Positions 16,538 through 26,138 of a stretch of 64,000 nt of DNA are shown here, piece after piece. The stretch lies in contig CAKTZR010000001.1 of NCBI GenBank assembly GCA_934636105.1, positions 248,001 through 312,000 of the forward strand, in the 5' to 3' direction. The notes beneath the pieces are model-generated. The model ran no database searches. It had not been told where the DNA came from and saw nothing but the letters and a program-made list of their open reading frames with translations. The translations under genes were made by a program, and so were the position numbers. Every line of letters begins with the position of its first letter. The first letter of the stretch is position 1. The DNA is from an uncultured Clostridia bacterium (GTDB taxonomy: Bacteria; Bacillota; Clostridia; Christensenellales; Aristaeellaceae).

Positions 16538-16978
16538 ATGTGCAAAGATATCCAGATCAAGGAAGAGAGAATATCTTCAACGGAATATATTGAATTTCTA
16601 AAGCGCACGGATTTAGGGTCACAGTACCCGAAGGAACGGTTCGAGGCAAGGATAGAAAAACTGGTTGATCATGTATCAATCAGTCTTATTGCAAGAAACA
16701 AGGATAATCAAGTTGTCGGTGTCCTATTCGGATTGACCGACTATGCCTATTGGCTTTATGTAACTGATTTAGGTGTAGACAGAGACTATTTACACCAAGG
16801 AATTGGTACGGAATTGATGAAGACAGCACATTCTTTAGCAGGCGGCAAAAATAATATTGCCGTATATCTGGTTGCAAACGAAAATGCCATTTCATTTTAC
16901 GAAAAAATAGGAATGAGAAAGGCAAATGATGTGATGGAATATAGCCATATAGAATGGACAGAGTTTACTGTAAAGTAA
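16538..16978 (+). CDS. GNAT-family N-acetyltransferase
   Basis: 146 residues with the GNAT fold. Acetyl-CoA-binding motif A is LYVTDLGVDRDYLHQGIGTELM (Q/RxxGxG as HQGIGT), followed by AVYLVANENAISFYEKIGM as motif B. ATG 16538 is eight bases after TGGAGGA. The substrate is unknown. The gene and its surroundings are distinctly A+T-rich and use A/T-ending codons (AAA, ATA, TTA), unlike the flanking genes. It lies between tRNA-Leu and a partial repeat of that tRNA's 3' end, so horizontal acquisition is likely. Confidence 0.85.
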   Translation: MCKDIQIKEERISSTEYIEFLKRTDLGSQYPKERFEARIEKLVDHVSISLIARNKDNQVVGVLFGLTDYAYWLYVTDLGVDRDYLHQGIGTELMKTAHSLAGGKNNIAVYLVANENAISFYEKIGMRKANDVMEYSHIEWTEFTVK

Positions 16979-17683
16979 TCAACGCAAATTCCAGTTTGTT
17001 GTACTCGCCCATAATATGGGGCTGGCAGGTATACTAGCTATTCTTCCGATGACCAGCATGTAAAATTCATCGAAGGACAAGTCACAGAAGCAGGCACTTC
17101 TGGTTCGGATTTGGTTCCATCTGCTGCACCAAAGAAAAAGCTTGACAGAAATGCTGAGCTTTTTTTACAAACCGGGAAACGGAATTGAAGAAGCCGAAGT
17201 GAATCAGGCCACAGTGTGGCCTAAGAGCAGCGCTGACCGAGCGGCGACGAGCCACGAGAATCCAGTCCTGTTTTCCGCACCAGAGTAAGACTTCCGAAAA
17301 TCGGAGGTTTTTCTTTTATTTCCAATAATTATCAATATGAAAATAGGATTTAAGCATGATGACAATCCGTAAAAAGCAGTCTTATTTCGCAATAAAACAT
17401 TGCAAATCTGATCATTTGCGTTTATTATAGAATTATATAACGTCGCCGACGAAAGTGCTTCAGCGAAAAAGCAATCCCCTTGTACCCTCCTTGATGTGTT
17501 GATATTCATTCTATAAACAGCATTGAGGACAATCAATCTCGTTTGGCAGTTCTAGCAGTCTTCCGCCTATACATAAAATGCTCCTTATAGAACAGACTCG
17601 TTTTTGTTATTTCGAGTATCTGCTCGATAGAGAGCATATTATTTTTTCCAATCAAGAACCAATTCTTGAAGAAAAAAATTTCC
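16979..17683 (+). other. A+T-rich intergenic stretch with tRNA-end remnant, no credible gene
   Basis: About 700 bp without a convincing coding frame. It contains a terminator-like AAAAAGCT...AGCTTTTTTT hairpin near 17137-17168, the tRNA-Leu 3'-end copy at 17262-17282, and a terminator (ACTTCCGAAAATCGGAGGT then T-rich) at about 17289-17318. The rest, to the end of the TtcA-like gene, shows nothing recognisable. Composition suggests decayed foreign DNA. Confidence 0.6.
17262..17282 (+). repeat. Imperfect copy of the tRNA-Leu 3' end (candidate att remnant)
   Basis: These 21 bases match 16272-16292, the final T-arm, acceptor and CCA of tRNA-Leu, at 19 of 21 positions. The copy is followed by its own terminator. 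The interval between the copies is about 970 bp and A+T-rich. This is what remains after site-specific integration into a tRNA gene, or after loss of a tandem tRNA. Confidence 0.5.
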
Positions 17684-18406
17684 TCATATTTTCTTTCGAT
17701 CCCACAGACCATACTGTTCGGCATTTTTCAGTGCTGCAAGCATGTTATCCTTCAAATGCGGATACGTCTTGCACATAGAGGCAATCAACTGCTTGATTTC
17801 TTCCCGCTTTGAATGACCATCCATTGGACATGGGTTATGGATGATGGGCAAATCCAGCTTTCTGGCCACGTGAATAATATGCTTTTCCGGTACGTAAATC
17901 ATGGGACGAATGATCGTCACGTCAGCTCCCGGCAAAAACATGTTGGGGTGGAAGGTATGCAGCCGACCTTCAAAAATCATCGACATCATCAGGGTTTCAA
18001 TCGCGTCCTCGCGATGATGACCCAGCGCAACTTTGTTGCAGCCCAGATTCTTAGCCGCATCGTTGAGCGCACCCCGCCGCATCTTCGCACAAAGGGAACA
18101 GGGGTTCGGCTCTTTGCGAAGATCAAAAACAACCTTCGCAATGTCTGTTTCAACAATCTCCAGCGGAATATCCTGCCGCTCACACCACCGCATAAGCGGC
18201 ACAGCATCAAACGGTTCAAGACCCATTTTCAGCATAACGCCGCGCACAGAAAAATCCTTATGTTCAAACTTTCGATAGAGCGAAAGCGCATAGAGAAGCA
18301 GCAAGCTGTCTTTTCCGCCGGATACGCCGACGGCTACGCTGTCTCCTTGTGAAATCATCTCAAAATCGGCATCCGCTCTGCGGATATCGCCCAGCACTGT
18401 TTTCAT
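17684..18406 (-). CDS. TtcA/TtuA-family tRNA-modifying PP-loop ATPase
   Basis: 240 residues. The PP-loop VGVSGGKDSLLLL lies near residue 28, the CSLC pair (near 102-105) and a later Cys in NPCPMDG match the Fe-S ligands and the catalytic pattern of the TtcA group, and GHHREDAIETLMM is conserved. TtcA makes 2-thiocytidine at position 32 of tRNAs. Several TtcA-like paralogues exist in Clostridia, so the exact substrate is open. ATG 18406 is nine bases after AGGAGG; an ATG directly abutting that site at 18415 is less likely. Confidence 0.85.
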   Translation of the reverse strand: MKTVLGDIRRADADFEMISQGDSVAVGVSGGKDSLLLLYALSLYRKFEHKDFSVRGVMLKMGLEPFDAVPLMRWCERQDIPLEIVETDIAKVVFDLRKEPNPCSLCAKMRRGALNDAAKNLGCNKVALGHHREDAIETLMMSMIFEGRLHTFHPNMFLPGADVTIIRPMIYVPEKHIIHVARKLDLPIIHNPCPMDGHSKREEIKQLIASMCKTYPHLKDNMLAALKNAEQYGLWDRKKI

Positions 18407-18455
18407 AACCAGCATCCTCCTACTTAAAAAAGTATATCAGCAAGAAGAAAAAACG

Positions 18456-19805
18456 TCAACGCTTGGGCAGCAGAAGCGTAAATTGACTGCCTTTTCCCAA
18501 CGTGCTGGAAGCGCTGAGCGTTCCGCCATGCAATGCTGCAATCTCTTTGGAAAGAGAAAGTCCCAGTCCCGTTCCGCTTCGATCTCGAACTGCATCCACA
18601 CGATAAAAGCGATCAAAAATATGGGGCAGATCGTTTTCGCTGATGCCAATTCCATCGTCGCTGACCGCAACCTGCACGCTGTCCGGCAAGTCGCATACAG
18701 CCACGATAATATGTCCGCTGTCCCGCCCGTATTTGATCGCGTTTTCAATCAAATTCAACATCAACTGGGTCAACAGGCTTTGGTCTGCAAAGACGGAAAC
18801 TGCCGTATCCGCATTGCAGGTGAATGTCATCTTCCGTTCTGCCATTTTTTCATTCAGCGCCGATGCAACGCCTTCGATAATCTCGCAAACAGGTACATTT
18901 TCCGGTTCAAAGGACAACCATCCTGTTTGCGCCCGTGCAATCGAAAGCATTTGCCCAATCAATTTATTCATTCGGCCGCATTCCCGAAGAATCACGAAAA
19001 GGGATTCCTGCTGTTCCTTTGTCAGGGCCGACAGCGCCAGCATATTTTCCGCATAGGACGTTACCACAGCCAACGGCGTTCGGAGCTCATGAGAAGCATC
19101 CGATGTGAAACGCCGTTCCCGCTTAAAAGCATCCTCCAGCGATTCAAGCATGTGATTCAGCGTGTGAATCAGCGCATCCAGTTCATCCCGCGTCCCGTTT
19201 TGCGGTATGCGCATGGAAAAATCGTTGCCCGCCGCCAGGCGTTCAGCCGTTTCCGAAATGGCGTGAATCGGAGCAAGAATTCGTCCTGCAACTACAAAAC
19301 TGACCGCAGAGGAAAGCAGAATCAACAGTGGAAACGCAAACAAAAAGATCAGCCGGAGCATGGCAAGCACGCGTTCGTCGCTTTCGCAAGATACGGCAGC
19401 CATCGCGCAAACCGTCCCATTTCCAACAACAAACGGGCCGGAAGTCATCGCCAAATAGGCCGAATGGCTGATCTCGATACGGGTCGGCGTTTTCGGTTCA
19501 GTTTCTTTCAGCTCTGGCAAATCCCCGCCGGAAGTGGAAAGAACAGCGCCATCCTCCAGCCAAACGGCATACTTTGCATCCTCGGAAAGCGGAACTTCAT
19601 CTTCATAAAACGGCGAACCATTTCTGTTTTCCACCTGTGCGACGACTTGAGAAAGCGCAAGCTCGACGCTCTGGCGTCGATAGGCCGAAATGGTGTGCGC
19701 CGTCAACAGATAAATCACCGCAAACGCTGCCGTAAAGAGCAGCGAAGCCGCCGCAGCATTGGCTAGCGTCATACGGGCGCGGATTTTCATGTGTTTCACG
19801 ATCAT
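18456..19805 (-). CDS. Membrane sensor histidine kinase
   Basis: About 449 residues: two transmembrane helices (about 13-35 and 155-180) enclosing a roughly 115-residue extracytoplasmic sensor, a HAMP linker (about 180-232), HisKA with SDASHELRTPL, and HATPase_c with NLIENAIKYG, DDGIGI and GTGLGLSLSK. It overlaps the response regulator by the ATGA type, so the two are coexpressed. A GTG at codon 3 is better spaced from the GGGAGG than the ATG. The signal is unknown; the class resembles CssS/CiaH-type envelope sensors. Confidence 0.92.
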   Translation of the reverse strand: MIVKHMKIRARMTLANAAAASLLFTAAFAVIYLLTAHTISAYRRQSVELALSQVVAQVENRNGSPFYEDEVPLSEDAKYAVWLEDGAVLSTSGGDLPELKETEPKTPTRIEISHSAYLAMTSGPFVVGNGTVCAMAAVSCESDERVLAMLRLIFLFAFPLLILLSSAVSFVVAGRILAPIHAISETAERLAAGNDFSMRIPQNGTRDELDALIHTLNHMLESLEDAFKRERRFTSDASHELRTPLAVVTSYAENMLALSALTKEQQESLFVILRECGRMNKLIGQMLSIARAQTGWLSFEPENVPVCEIIEGVASALNEKMAERKMTFTCNADTAVSVFADQSLLTQLMLNLIENAIKYGRDSGHIIVAVCDLPDSVQVAVSDDGIGISENDLPHIFDRFYRVDAVRDRSGTGLGLSLSKEIAALHGGTLSASSTLGKGSQFTLLLPKR

Positions 19806-20479
19806 TCCTCCCGATCGCTGATGCGATAGCCAAAGCCGCGGGCCGTGCGAATCAGTTTTCGCGAAGCATTTCGATCAATTTTTGCCCGAAGATAACCGAT
19901 ATAGACGTCAACAAGGTTGGTTTCAAAGCTGCTTTCATAATTCCAAACATGGTCGCAAATCTGGTCGCGCGTCAACACCTGATTGCAGTTTCGAAGCAGA
20001 TATTCAAGCAAAGCGTACTCCTTGGCCGTCAGATGAATTTCGTTTTCAGCGCGGGACACGGTGTGCGTCACCGTATCCATCGTCAAATCGCCGCAGACAA
20101 GCAGGGGAGAGCGGCTTGAACCATGCCGCCGAAGCATCGCGCGAATGCGCGCCAGCAGCTCGTTAAAAGCAAACGGCTTGGTCAAATAATCGTCCGCGCC
20201 CAAGTCCAGGCCGGTCACGCGATCCTCAATCGCATCGCGTGCCGTCAGCATCAGCGCTGCTCCCGCATAGCCTTCCCGTCGAAGCGCAGAAAGCAGAGAA
20301 AAGCCGTCCATCCCAGGAAGCATCACATCCAGAATCAGCGCATCGTATTCCGTGCTTCTGGCATAAAACAAACCGTCCGCACCGTTATCGCATGCGTCAA
20401 CTGCGTATCCTTCCCGCGTCAGGCGGCTGACAAGCGCATCCTTCAGTGCGGGATCATCCTCAACAACCAGCAATCTCAT
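19802..20479 (-). CDS. OmpR/PhoB-family response regulator
   Basis: 225 residues. The receiver domain has the acidic pair EDD at 7-9, phosphoacceptor D51 in LILDVMLPGMDG and the TKPF lysine near 101; the C-terminal winged helix (about 128-222) shows LTAKEYALLEYLLRNCNQVLTRDQI and the RGFGYRI wing. It is the partner of the kinase that follows. A spaced inverted repeat GAACATG/CATGTTC lies in the divergent region about 90 bp upstream and is a candidate target. Confidence 0.93.
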   Translation of the reverse strand: MRLLVVEDDPALKDALVSRLTREGYAVDACDNGADGLFYARSTEYDALILDVMLPGMDGFSLLSALRREGYAGAALMLTARDAIEDRVTGLDLGADDYLTKPFAFNELLARIRAMLRRHGSSRSPLLVCGDLTMDTVTHTVSRAENEIHLTAKEYALLEYLLRNCNQVLTRDQICDHVWNYESSFETNLVDVYIGYLRAKIDRNASRKLIRTARGFGYRISDREE

Positions 20480-20571
20480 GGGAAACTCCTTCGTTCATTG
20501 ATATACTCCGGTGAACAGCATATCATATAAACATGAAAATCAGGTGAAAGATACGTTAAATTTAAAATTGT

Positions 20572-20589
20572 GAACATGTCTTCATGTTC
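20572..20589 (+). promoter_or_regulatory. Inverted repeat in the divergent regulator/secreted-protein region
   Basis: A perfect 7-bp inverted repeat, GAACATG-TCTT-CATGTTC, lies between the response regulator gene (divergent) and the secreted protein gene at 20657. A related ACATGAAAA sequence occurs near 20530. It is a plausible binding site for the adjacent regulator, by position only. Confidence 0.4.
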
Positions 20590-20656
20590 TTCTTAAAAAA
20601 AGCCGATATACTGGCCCCGTTCCCCAATGAAGGGACAGAAACGGAGGCTATATTGT

Positions 20657-21490
20657 ATGAAATTCCATTCAATTCTTGTCGCAGGACTGCTCGCGCTTTG
20701 CGCGGTTGCACCAACTGCTTCGCTTGCTCAAGATTGGCAGACGCCCTGCGTGGCCGCGCCTTATGATTACAGCTATGCCGATGATACGCGTCAGGTTGTC
20801 ATCGATCGATACCAGTCAAACGGTGTAACCTACTTTGTTGCCGATGTGCAAATCAGCGATCCGCACGATCTTCGGGCGGTTATTGCGCGCGAAAACGGCG
20901 GTGACTCTCGGCAGGCGCTTACGGATATTGTATCCGATCAAAACGCCGTGCTGGCCATCAATGGCGATGACTACGGCACACATCGATACGGAACCATCAT
21001 TCGCAACGGTCAGCCCCTTCGCGCTGCGCAGACCACGCGAAACATGCTGATCGTCGATTCAAACGGAGATTTTTCAGTTCGCATTGATCGAAAAAACGAA
21101 AAGCCCAAGCAGTTGAGCGCCGACTTGATGGATGCCGGAACATGGCAGACCTTTGAATTTGGTCCGGCGTTAATTGAAAACGGACAAAAGCTGGAGTTCA
21201 GCCGCGTTTTTGATCTCATTTCTACCAAATCCTCCCGCCGTGAACCCAGAACGGCGATCGGCCAAATCGATGCGCTTCATTACGCAGTCATCGTTGCAGA
21301 CGGAAGGCAGGACGGCTATTCCATCGGCATGACGCTGCCAGAGCTGCAGGATATCTTCCTTTCGCTCAGCGCGAAAACGGCCATCAATCTGGATGGCGGC
21401 GGCTCAACGGAAATGTGGTTCAACGGCCAGATTATCAATCGGCCCAGCGGCGGCGCAGAACGAAAAATCACCGATATCATTTGCTTTTGA
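20657..21490 (+). CDS. Secreted NAGPA-type phosphodiester glycosidase (DUF2233)
   Basis: 277 residues with a signal peptide (1-24, ILVAGLLALCAVA, cleavage after SLA-Q). The C-terminal domain matches the phosphodiester glycosidase/NAGPA fold: AVLAINGDDYGTH, the RTAIGQ strand, and INLDGGGSTEMW with the conserved D-G-G-G-S. Relatives act on cell-wall or teichoic-acid-linked sugars (YigE/EpsL-like). ATG 20657 is nine bases after ACGGAGG. It is divergent from the two-component system and may be its target; a small membrane protein gene follows ten bases later. Confidence 0.82.
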   Translation: MKFHSILVAGLLALCAVAPTASLAQDWQTPCVAAPYDYSYADDTRQVVIDRYQSNGVTYFVADVQISDPHDLRAVIARENGGDSRQALTDIVSDQNAVLAINGDDYGTHRYGTIIRNGQPLRAAQTTRNMLIVDSNGDFSVRIDRKNEKPKQLSADLMDAGTWQTFEFGPALIENGQKLEFSRVFDLISTKSSRREPRTAIGQIDALHYAVIVADGRQDGYSIGMTLPELQDIFLSLSAKTAINLDGGGSTEMWFNGQIINRPSGGAERKITDIICF

Positions 21491-21499
21491 GGTGTCGTT

Positions 21500-21733
21500 A
21501 TGAAACGAAAACTGCTTTTTTATCTGAATGGCGCAGCTGCCGGCATTGCGATGGAATGGGCCGTCGCGCTGGCAGTTTCCATGCTGCTCAATCTGGGATA
21601 TGTGATGCTTGCTCCGGCATGGCTGCCGGAATACGTCGGCGGCGAAATCAACGCGGTGCTTTTGCTGACGACCCTGTTCGCTTTTGTCGGCATTTTCATC
21701 AAGCGGATGTTAAATTCTGCAAGAAGCGATTGA
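21500..21733 (+). CDS. Small membrane protein, 77 residues
   Basis: Two hydrophobic helices (about 10-32 and 50-68) around a short polar loop (APAWLPEYVGGEIN), and a basic tail KRMLNSARSD. A ribosome site TTTTGAGGTG precedes the ATG. It follows the NAGPA-type gene and is probably cotranscribed. I recognise no family. Confidence 0.6.
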   Translation: MKRKLLFYLNGAAAGIAMEWAVALAVSMLLNLGYVMLAPAWLPEYVGGEINAVLLLTTLFAFVGIFIKRMLNSARSD

Positions 21734-21758
21734 CGAAATCCGATCATGCTGATACAAT
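21730..21758 (+). promoter_or_regulatory. Promoter of the DUF368 gene
   Basis: TTGACG (21730-21735), 17-bp spacer, TACAAT (21753-21758). It overlaps the end of the previous small gene. Confidence 0.7.
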
Positions 21759-21778
21759 AGCAAGGAAAATATGCCATC

Positions 21779-21833
21779 GGGCTTTGCCGACTTTTGAAAC
21801 GAGGGGATCCTTCGAACAATCCGCAAAGCCCCT
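21779..21833 (+). ncRNA. Structured 5' leader of the DUF368 gene, class unknown
   Basis: Within the roughly 100-nt leader, GGGCTTTGC (from 21779) pairs with GCAAAGCCC (ending about 21833), a 9-bp closing helix around 37 nt. Inside, TTTGAA can pair with TTCGAA, and GGAT with ATCC, giving mutually exclusive folds. There is no T run after it, so it would act on translation if it is a switch. No known riboswitch class was recognised. Confidence 0.4.
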
Positions 21834-21867
21834 TTAAGCTGAACTGACTTTTGAGGGGAAAGAAAAC

Positions 21868-22722
21868 ATGAAAACGATTTTTGAAATTCTGCGCGGTGTG
21901 GTCATCGGTTTGGCCAACATTATTCCCGGTGTGAGCGGCGGCACGATGATGGTCTCCATGGGCATTTACGACACAATCATCGGCTGCATCAATTCGCTGT
22001 TCAAGGATTTCAAGCGCTGCGTCAAAACCCTTTGGCCGTATGCGCTGGGCATGGTGCTTGGCATTCTTGGCCTTGCAAAACTGATTACCTTCCTGCTGGG
22101 CACATATCCGCTGCCGACCAACATGGCTTTCATCGGCCTGATTCTGGGCGGACTGCCAATGATCCTCAAAAAAATGAAGGGTGAAAAGAAGGGCGTTGCG
22201 GGCGTAATCGCCTTTGTGCTGGCTTTTGCGCTGGTTGTCGGGCTGAAAATCGTCGGCGGTGGCAATGGCACAGATGCGACCATCACGCTGAACATCGGTC
22301 AAATCATCATCCTGTTTGTCATGGGCGTTATTGCTGCGGCGACAATGGTTATTCCGGGCGTGAGTGGCTCCATGATGCTGATGCTGCTTGGATATTACAA
22401 CCCGGTCGTGGGCTCCGTGAGCGGCATGGTTGACGCGCTGCTTTCCGGCAATATCAGTGCGGTGCTCAACTGCTGCGGCGTGCTGATTCCGTTCGGCCTT
22501 GGCGTTGTGGTGGGTATCTTTGCTGTCGCCAAGCTCATTGAGGTACTGCTGCGCCGTTTCCCCGGCCCAACTTATTGCGCCATCATGGGCCTTGTAACGG
22601 CCTCACCGGTCGCCATTCTGATGGGGTTGAGCTATGCGGGACTCACCGCTATGACGATCATCATTTCCATCGTTGCCCTGGCACTCGGCTGTGTCGTGGC
22701 CTACAAGCTTGGCGGTGAATAA
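21868..22722 (+). CDS. DUF368 polyprenyl-phosphate translocase (PopT-like)
   Basis: 284 residues and about eight transmembrane helices. The two inverted-repeat signatures of the family are visible: GLANIIPGVSGGTMMVSMG (about 14-32) and AATMVIPGVSGSMMLMLLG (about 154-172). DUF368 proteins were shown to recycle undecaprenyl phosphate across the membrane, which feeds peptidoglycan and teichoic acid synthesis. It has its own promoter and a structured leader. Downstream lies the metK riboswitch with its own promoter. Confidence 0.9.
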   Translation: MKTIFEILRGVVIGLANIIPGVSGGTMMVSMGIYDTIIGCINSLFKDFKRCVKTLWPYALGMVLGILGLAKLITFLLGTYPLPTNMAFIGLILGGLPMILKKMKGEKKGVAGVIAFVLAFALVVGLKIVGGGNGTDATITLNIGQIIILFVMGVIAAATMVIPGVSGSMMLMLLGYYNPVVGSVSGMVDALLSGNISAVLNCCGVLIPFGLGVVVGIFAVAKLIEVLLRRFPGPTYCAIMGLVTASPVAILMGLSYAGLTAMTIIISIVALALGCVVAYKLGGE

Positions 22723-22727
22723 ATCGG

Positions 22728-22756
22728 TTGACAAAATAAAGTCTGCCTGCTATAAT
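22728..22756 (+). promoter_or_regulatory. Promoter of the SAM riboswitch-metK transcript
   Basis: Consensus TTGACA (22728-22733), 17-bp spacer, TATAAT (22751-22756). Confidence 0.85.
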
Positions 22757-22782
22757 AACATCGTTTTTGAATGACATACAAG

Positions 22783-22922
22783 CCTTATTGAGAGCGGCGG
22801 AGGGAATAGGCCCGATGAAGCCCGGCAACCGGTTGAATCCGGTGCCAAATCCTACGGCATTAGCCGGCAGATGAGGTATGGTTGAATCAAGCCGCCTGAT
22901 TTGCGTATCGGGCGGTTTTTTT
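22783..22922 (+). promoter_or_regulatory. SAM-I (S-box) riboswitch with terminator
   Basis: The aptamer (22783-22876) closes with CCTTAT/ATGAGG and contains the S-box core: TTGAGAGCGGCGGAGGG, GGCCCGATGAAGCCCGGCAACC, GGTGCCAAATCC and a final GGCAGATGAGG. A terminator (CCGCCTGAT with ATCGGGCGG and seven T residues, 22892-22922) is the expression platform. SAM binding is expected to stop transcription before metK, the enzyme that makes SAM. Confidence 0.95.
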
Positions 22923-22964
22923 CATGACCGCAAGCAGCTCTCAATCCACGAGAGGAGAACACCG

Positions 22965-24137
<1,173 letters not shown>

Positions 24138-24145
24138 AGACACAA

Positions 24146-24177
24146 AAAGAAGTTGACAGCCGACGTCAACTTCTTTT
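24146..24177. terminator. Bidirectional terminator between metK and rqcH
   Basis: AAAGAAGTTGAC and GTCAACTTCTTT form a 12-bp stem with T runs on both strands, between convergent genes. Confidence 0.85.
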
Positions 24178-24187
24178 ATATATTGTA

Positions 24188-25933
24188 TTATTCGCGCAGG
24201 AGCTTGATTTTTTTGACTTCAATCTCGCTCGGCGTGATATACAGCGTGCGCTGATGGGTATAGGTGACGAAGCCGGCCGGCGTACCGCCCGGCTTTTTGA
24301 TATAGCGGCGCAGAGTCGTGTCAATCGGCACCTGAGCGCTGCGCACACCCTTTGAATAATATGCCGCCAGCATAGCCGCCTGCACGAGCGTCGTTTCCGG
24401 CACTTCGCCTTCTGTGTGAATCAACACATGAGACCCCGGCATCTTCTGCGCATGCAGCCATGTTTCGTTGCCGCGCGCGCCCATCGTCAGCCGCTCGTTT
24501 TGCAGCGCATTTTTTCCGACTTCTATTTCAATACCGTCACAGGAAAGAAATTTCATCGGCTGAGAGGGCGCTTCCTTCCTGGGCTTTACGCGGGACGAAG
24601 CCTGCCTCACATGGCCGGAAGCGACGAGCATTTCACGAAGTTCGGACAGCCCGCACGCATCGGTGCATTTACGTAAATCGTCTTCCATCTGCTCCAGATA
24701 GGCAAGTTCCTGTTCAGCTTTGGCTTTTTGCTCCGCCGCAAGCGTTCTTGCGCCGCGCGCCTTTTGATAGAGCTTGAAATACCGTTGGGCGTTTTGTGCA
24801 GGGGAAAGCGACACATCCATCGGAATGGAAACCGGTTCGCAGTTCTCGCTGTAATAATTTTCGACAACAGCCACGGCTTCTCCCTTTTGCAGCCGATAGA
24901 GATTGGCCTGCAAAAGTTCGCCGTTCTGTCGATATTCTTCCATACGCGCCGCACTGGCCAATGCGTCGTTCTGAATCGCAATTTTCTTTTCACAGCGCTC
25001 GATATGATTCTTCAGCGCATGTGCAAGACTCGCGCTTCGCTGATTCAGGCGGTCGCGGCGATCCCTCTCATAAAAATACGCATCCAGTGCAGCGCTGGGA
25101 TCATCGTATTTCGCCGCATGCTCCATCGACATGTGCATCTGCGGGAAGGGGAAAACATCCGTCGGCGCACCGTTATCATCCAGCGTCACTACACAAGGCG
25201 CAAGCTCGGGCATTTGACGCAGATAGTCATACAGCGCGTTTGCAGCCGTGTGAACGTCGATTTCGGTCACCAGCGACGCTTCCTCCATACCAATGCGTGC
25301 AGCTGCCTCACGGGCCGCTTGCGGCGAAAATCCGGCAATGCTCGCGCCAATCGCCTTTTCAAGCTTGCCGCCAGCCTGCTTAAGCGCAGTTTCAATCTCA
25401 TCAACATTCGCCGTTTCCGGATTGAGCTTGCCCTGCGCCGGCGGATATTCATAGGGCAAGCCGGGCATGACCTGACGCACACGTGAAATATCCTGCCCGA
25501 CATGGCGCGCCGCATCAATAATCCGTCCCTCTGCCGTGCGCAGAATGATATTGGAATGACGACCCATGATTTCCACAACCAGCGTTCGCGTTACCGGATC
25601 GCCCAGTTCGCTCAAATTGCTGATGTCGATTTCCAGAATGCGGTCGCCTGCAATCCGGCGCACCGCCAACACACGTCCGCCGCAAAGATATTTGCGAAGC
25701 AGCATGCAGAGCATTGGCGGCTCCATAGGGCCCGTTTTCGCATGCTCACTCAGATGTACGCGTGCCGCGCTGGCGGCTGCACTGAGCACAAGGCGATGGT
25801 TCGCACCTTGAGCGCGGATCATCAAATGGATTTCGTCTTTTTCTGGCTGAATGACACGATCCACGCGGCCATCCCGAAGGGTTGTATCTAATTGCCGAGC
25901 GACAAAGCCCAGCATAACGCCGTCCATTGGCAT
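24188..25933 (-). CDS. rqcH: RqcH/NFACT-family ribosome quality-control protein
   Basis: 581 residues. NFACT-N (about 1-200, starting DGVMLGFVARQL), HhH region, a long coiled coil (about 280-430) and NFACT-R at the C-terminus (GIEIEVGKNALQNERLTM, ETWLHAQKMPGSHVLI, ending YITPSEIEVKKI). RqcH binds split 50S subunits and directs alanine tailing of stalled chains; older annotations call it fibronectin-binding protein. Three ATGs lie close together; 25933 is eight bases from AAAGGAGG and is preferred. Confidence 0.92.
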   Translation of the reverse strand: MPMDGVMLGFVARQLDTTLRDGRVDRVIQPEKDEIHLMIRAQGANHRLVLSAAASAARVHLSEHAKTGPMEPPMLCMLLRKYLCGGRVLAVRRIAGDRILEIDISNLSELGDPVTRTLVVEIMGRHSNIILRTAEGRIIDAARHVGQDISRVRQVMPGLPYEYPPAQGKLNPETANVDEIETALKQAGGKLEKAIGASIAGFSPQAAREAAARIGMEEASLVTEIDVHTAANALYDYLRQMPELAPCVVTLDDNGAPTDVFPFPQMHMSMEHAAKYDDPSAALDAYFYERDRRDRLNQRSASLAHALKNHIERCEKKIAIQNDALASAARMEEYRQNGELLQANLYRLQKGEAVAVVENYYSENCEPVSIPMDVSLSPAQNAQRYFKLYQKARGARTLAAEQKAKAEQELAYLEQMEDDLRKCTDACGLSELREMLVASGHVRQASSRVKPRKEAPSQPMKFLSCDGIEIEVGKNALQNERLTMGARGNETWLHAQKMPGSHVLIHTEGEVPETTLVQAAMLAAYYSKGVRSAQVPIDTTLRRYIKKPGGTPAGFVTYTHQRTLYITPSEIEVKKIKLLRE

Positions 25934-26034
25934 AAGCATATCCTCCTTTAACGAGGTTCAACGTCTTTAGCATGACCAGCCGCTTGAACACATAGGATGC
26001 AGCGTGAGAAAAGGCGGCGCACCAAAGCTCATCT

Positions 26035-26062
26035 ATTATACCATCTTTTGCCCGCAAAGCAA
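26035..26062 (-). promoter_or_regulatory. Promoter of rqcH
   Basis: On the minus strand TTGCTT (26062-26057), a 16-bp spacer and TATAAT (26040-26035). Confidence 0.6.
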
Positions 26063-26138
26063 AGGGGAGAAGCAGGCATGCGCACGCGGAACGGGTCATA
26101 AACTGGTGCGGAAATGAACCGGCAAGGAGTGATGGCTT

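Noticed and set aside
17083..17135. Third copy of a tRNA-Leu-like end
   Set aside because: GGTTCGGATTTGG...GCACCAAA has only loose similarity to a T-arm and CCA end and cannot fold; too weak to list.
22878..22964. N-terminal extension of MetK from GTG/ATG 22878
   Set aside because: The segment is the riboswitch 3' end and terminator; the conserved protein starts at 22965.
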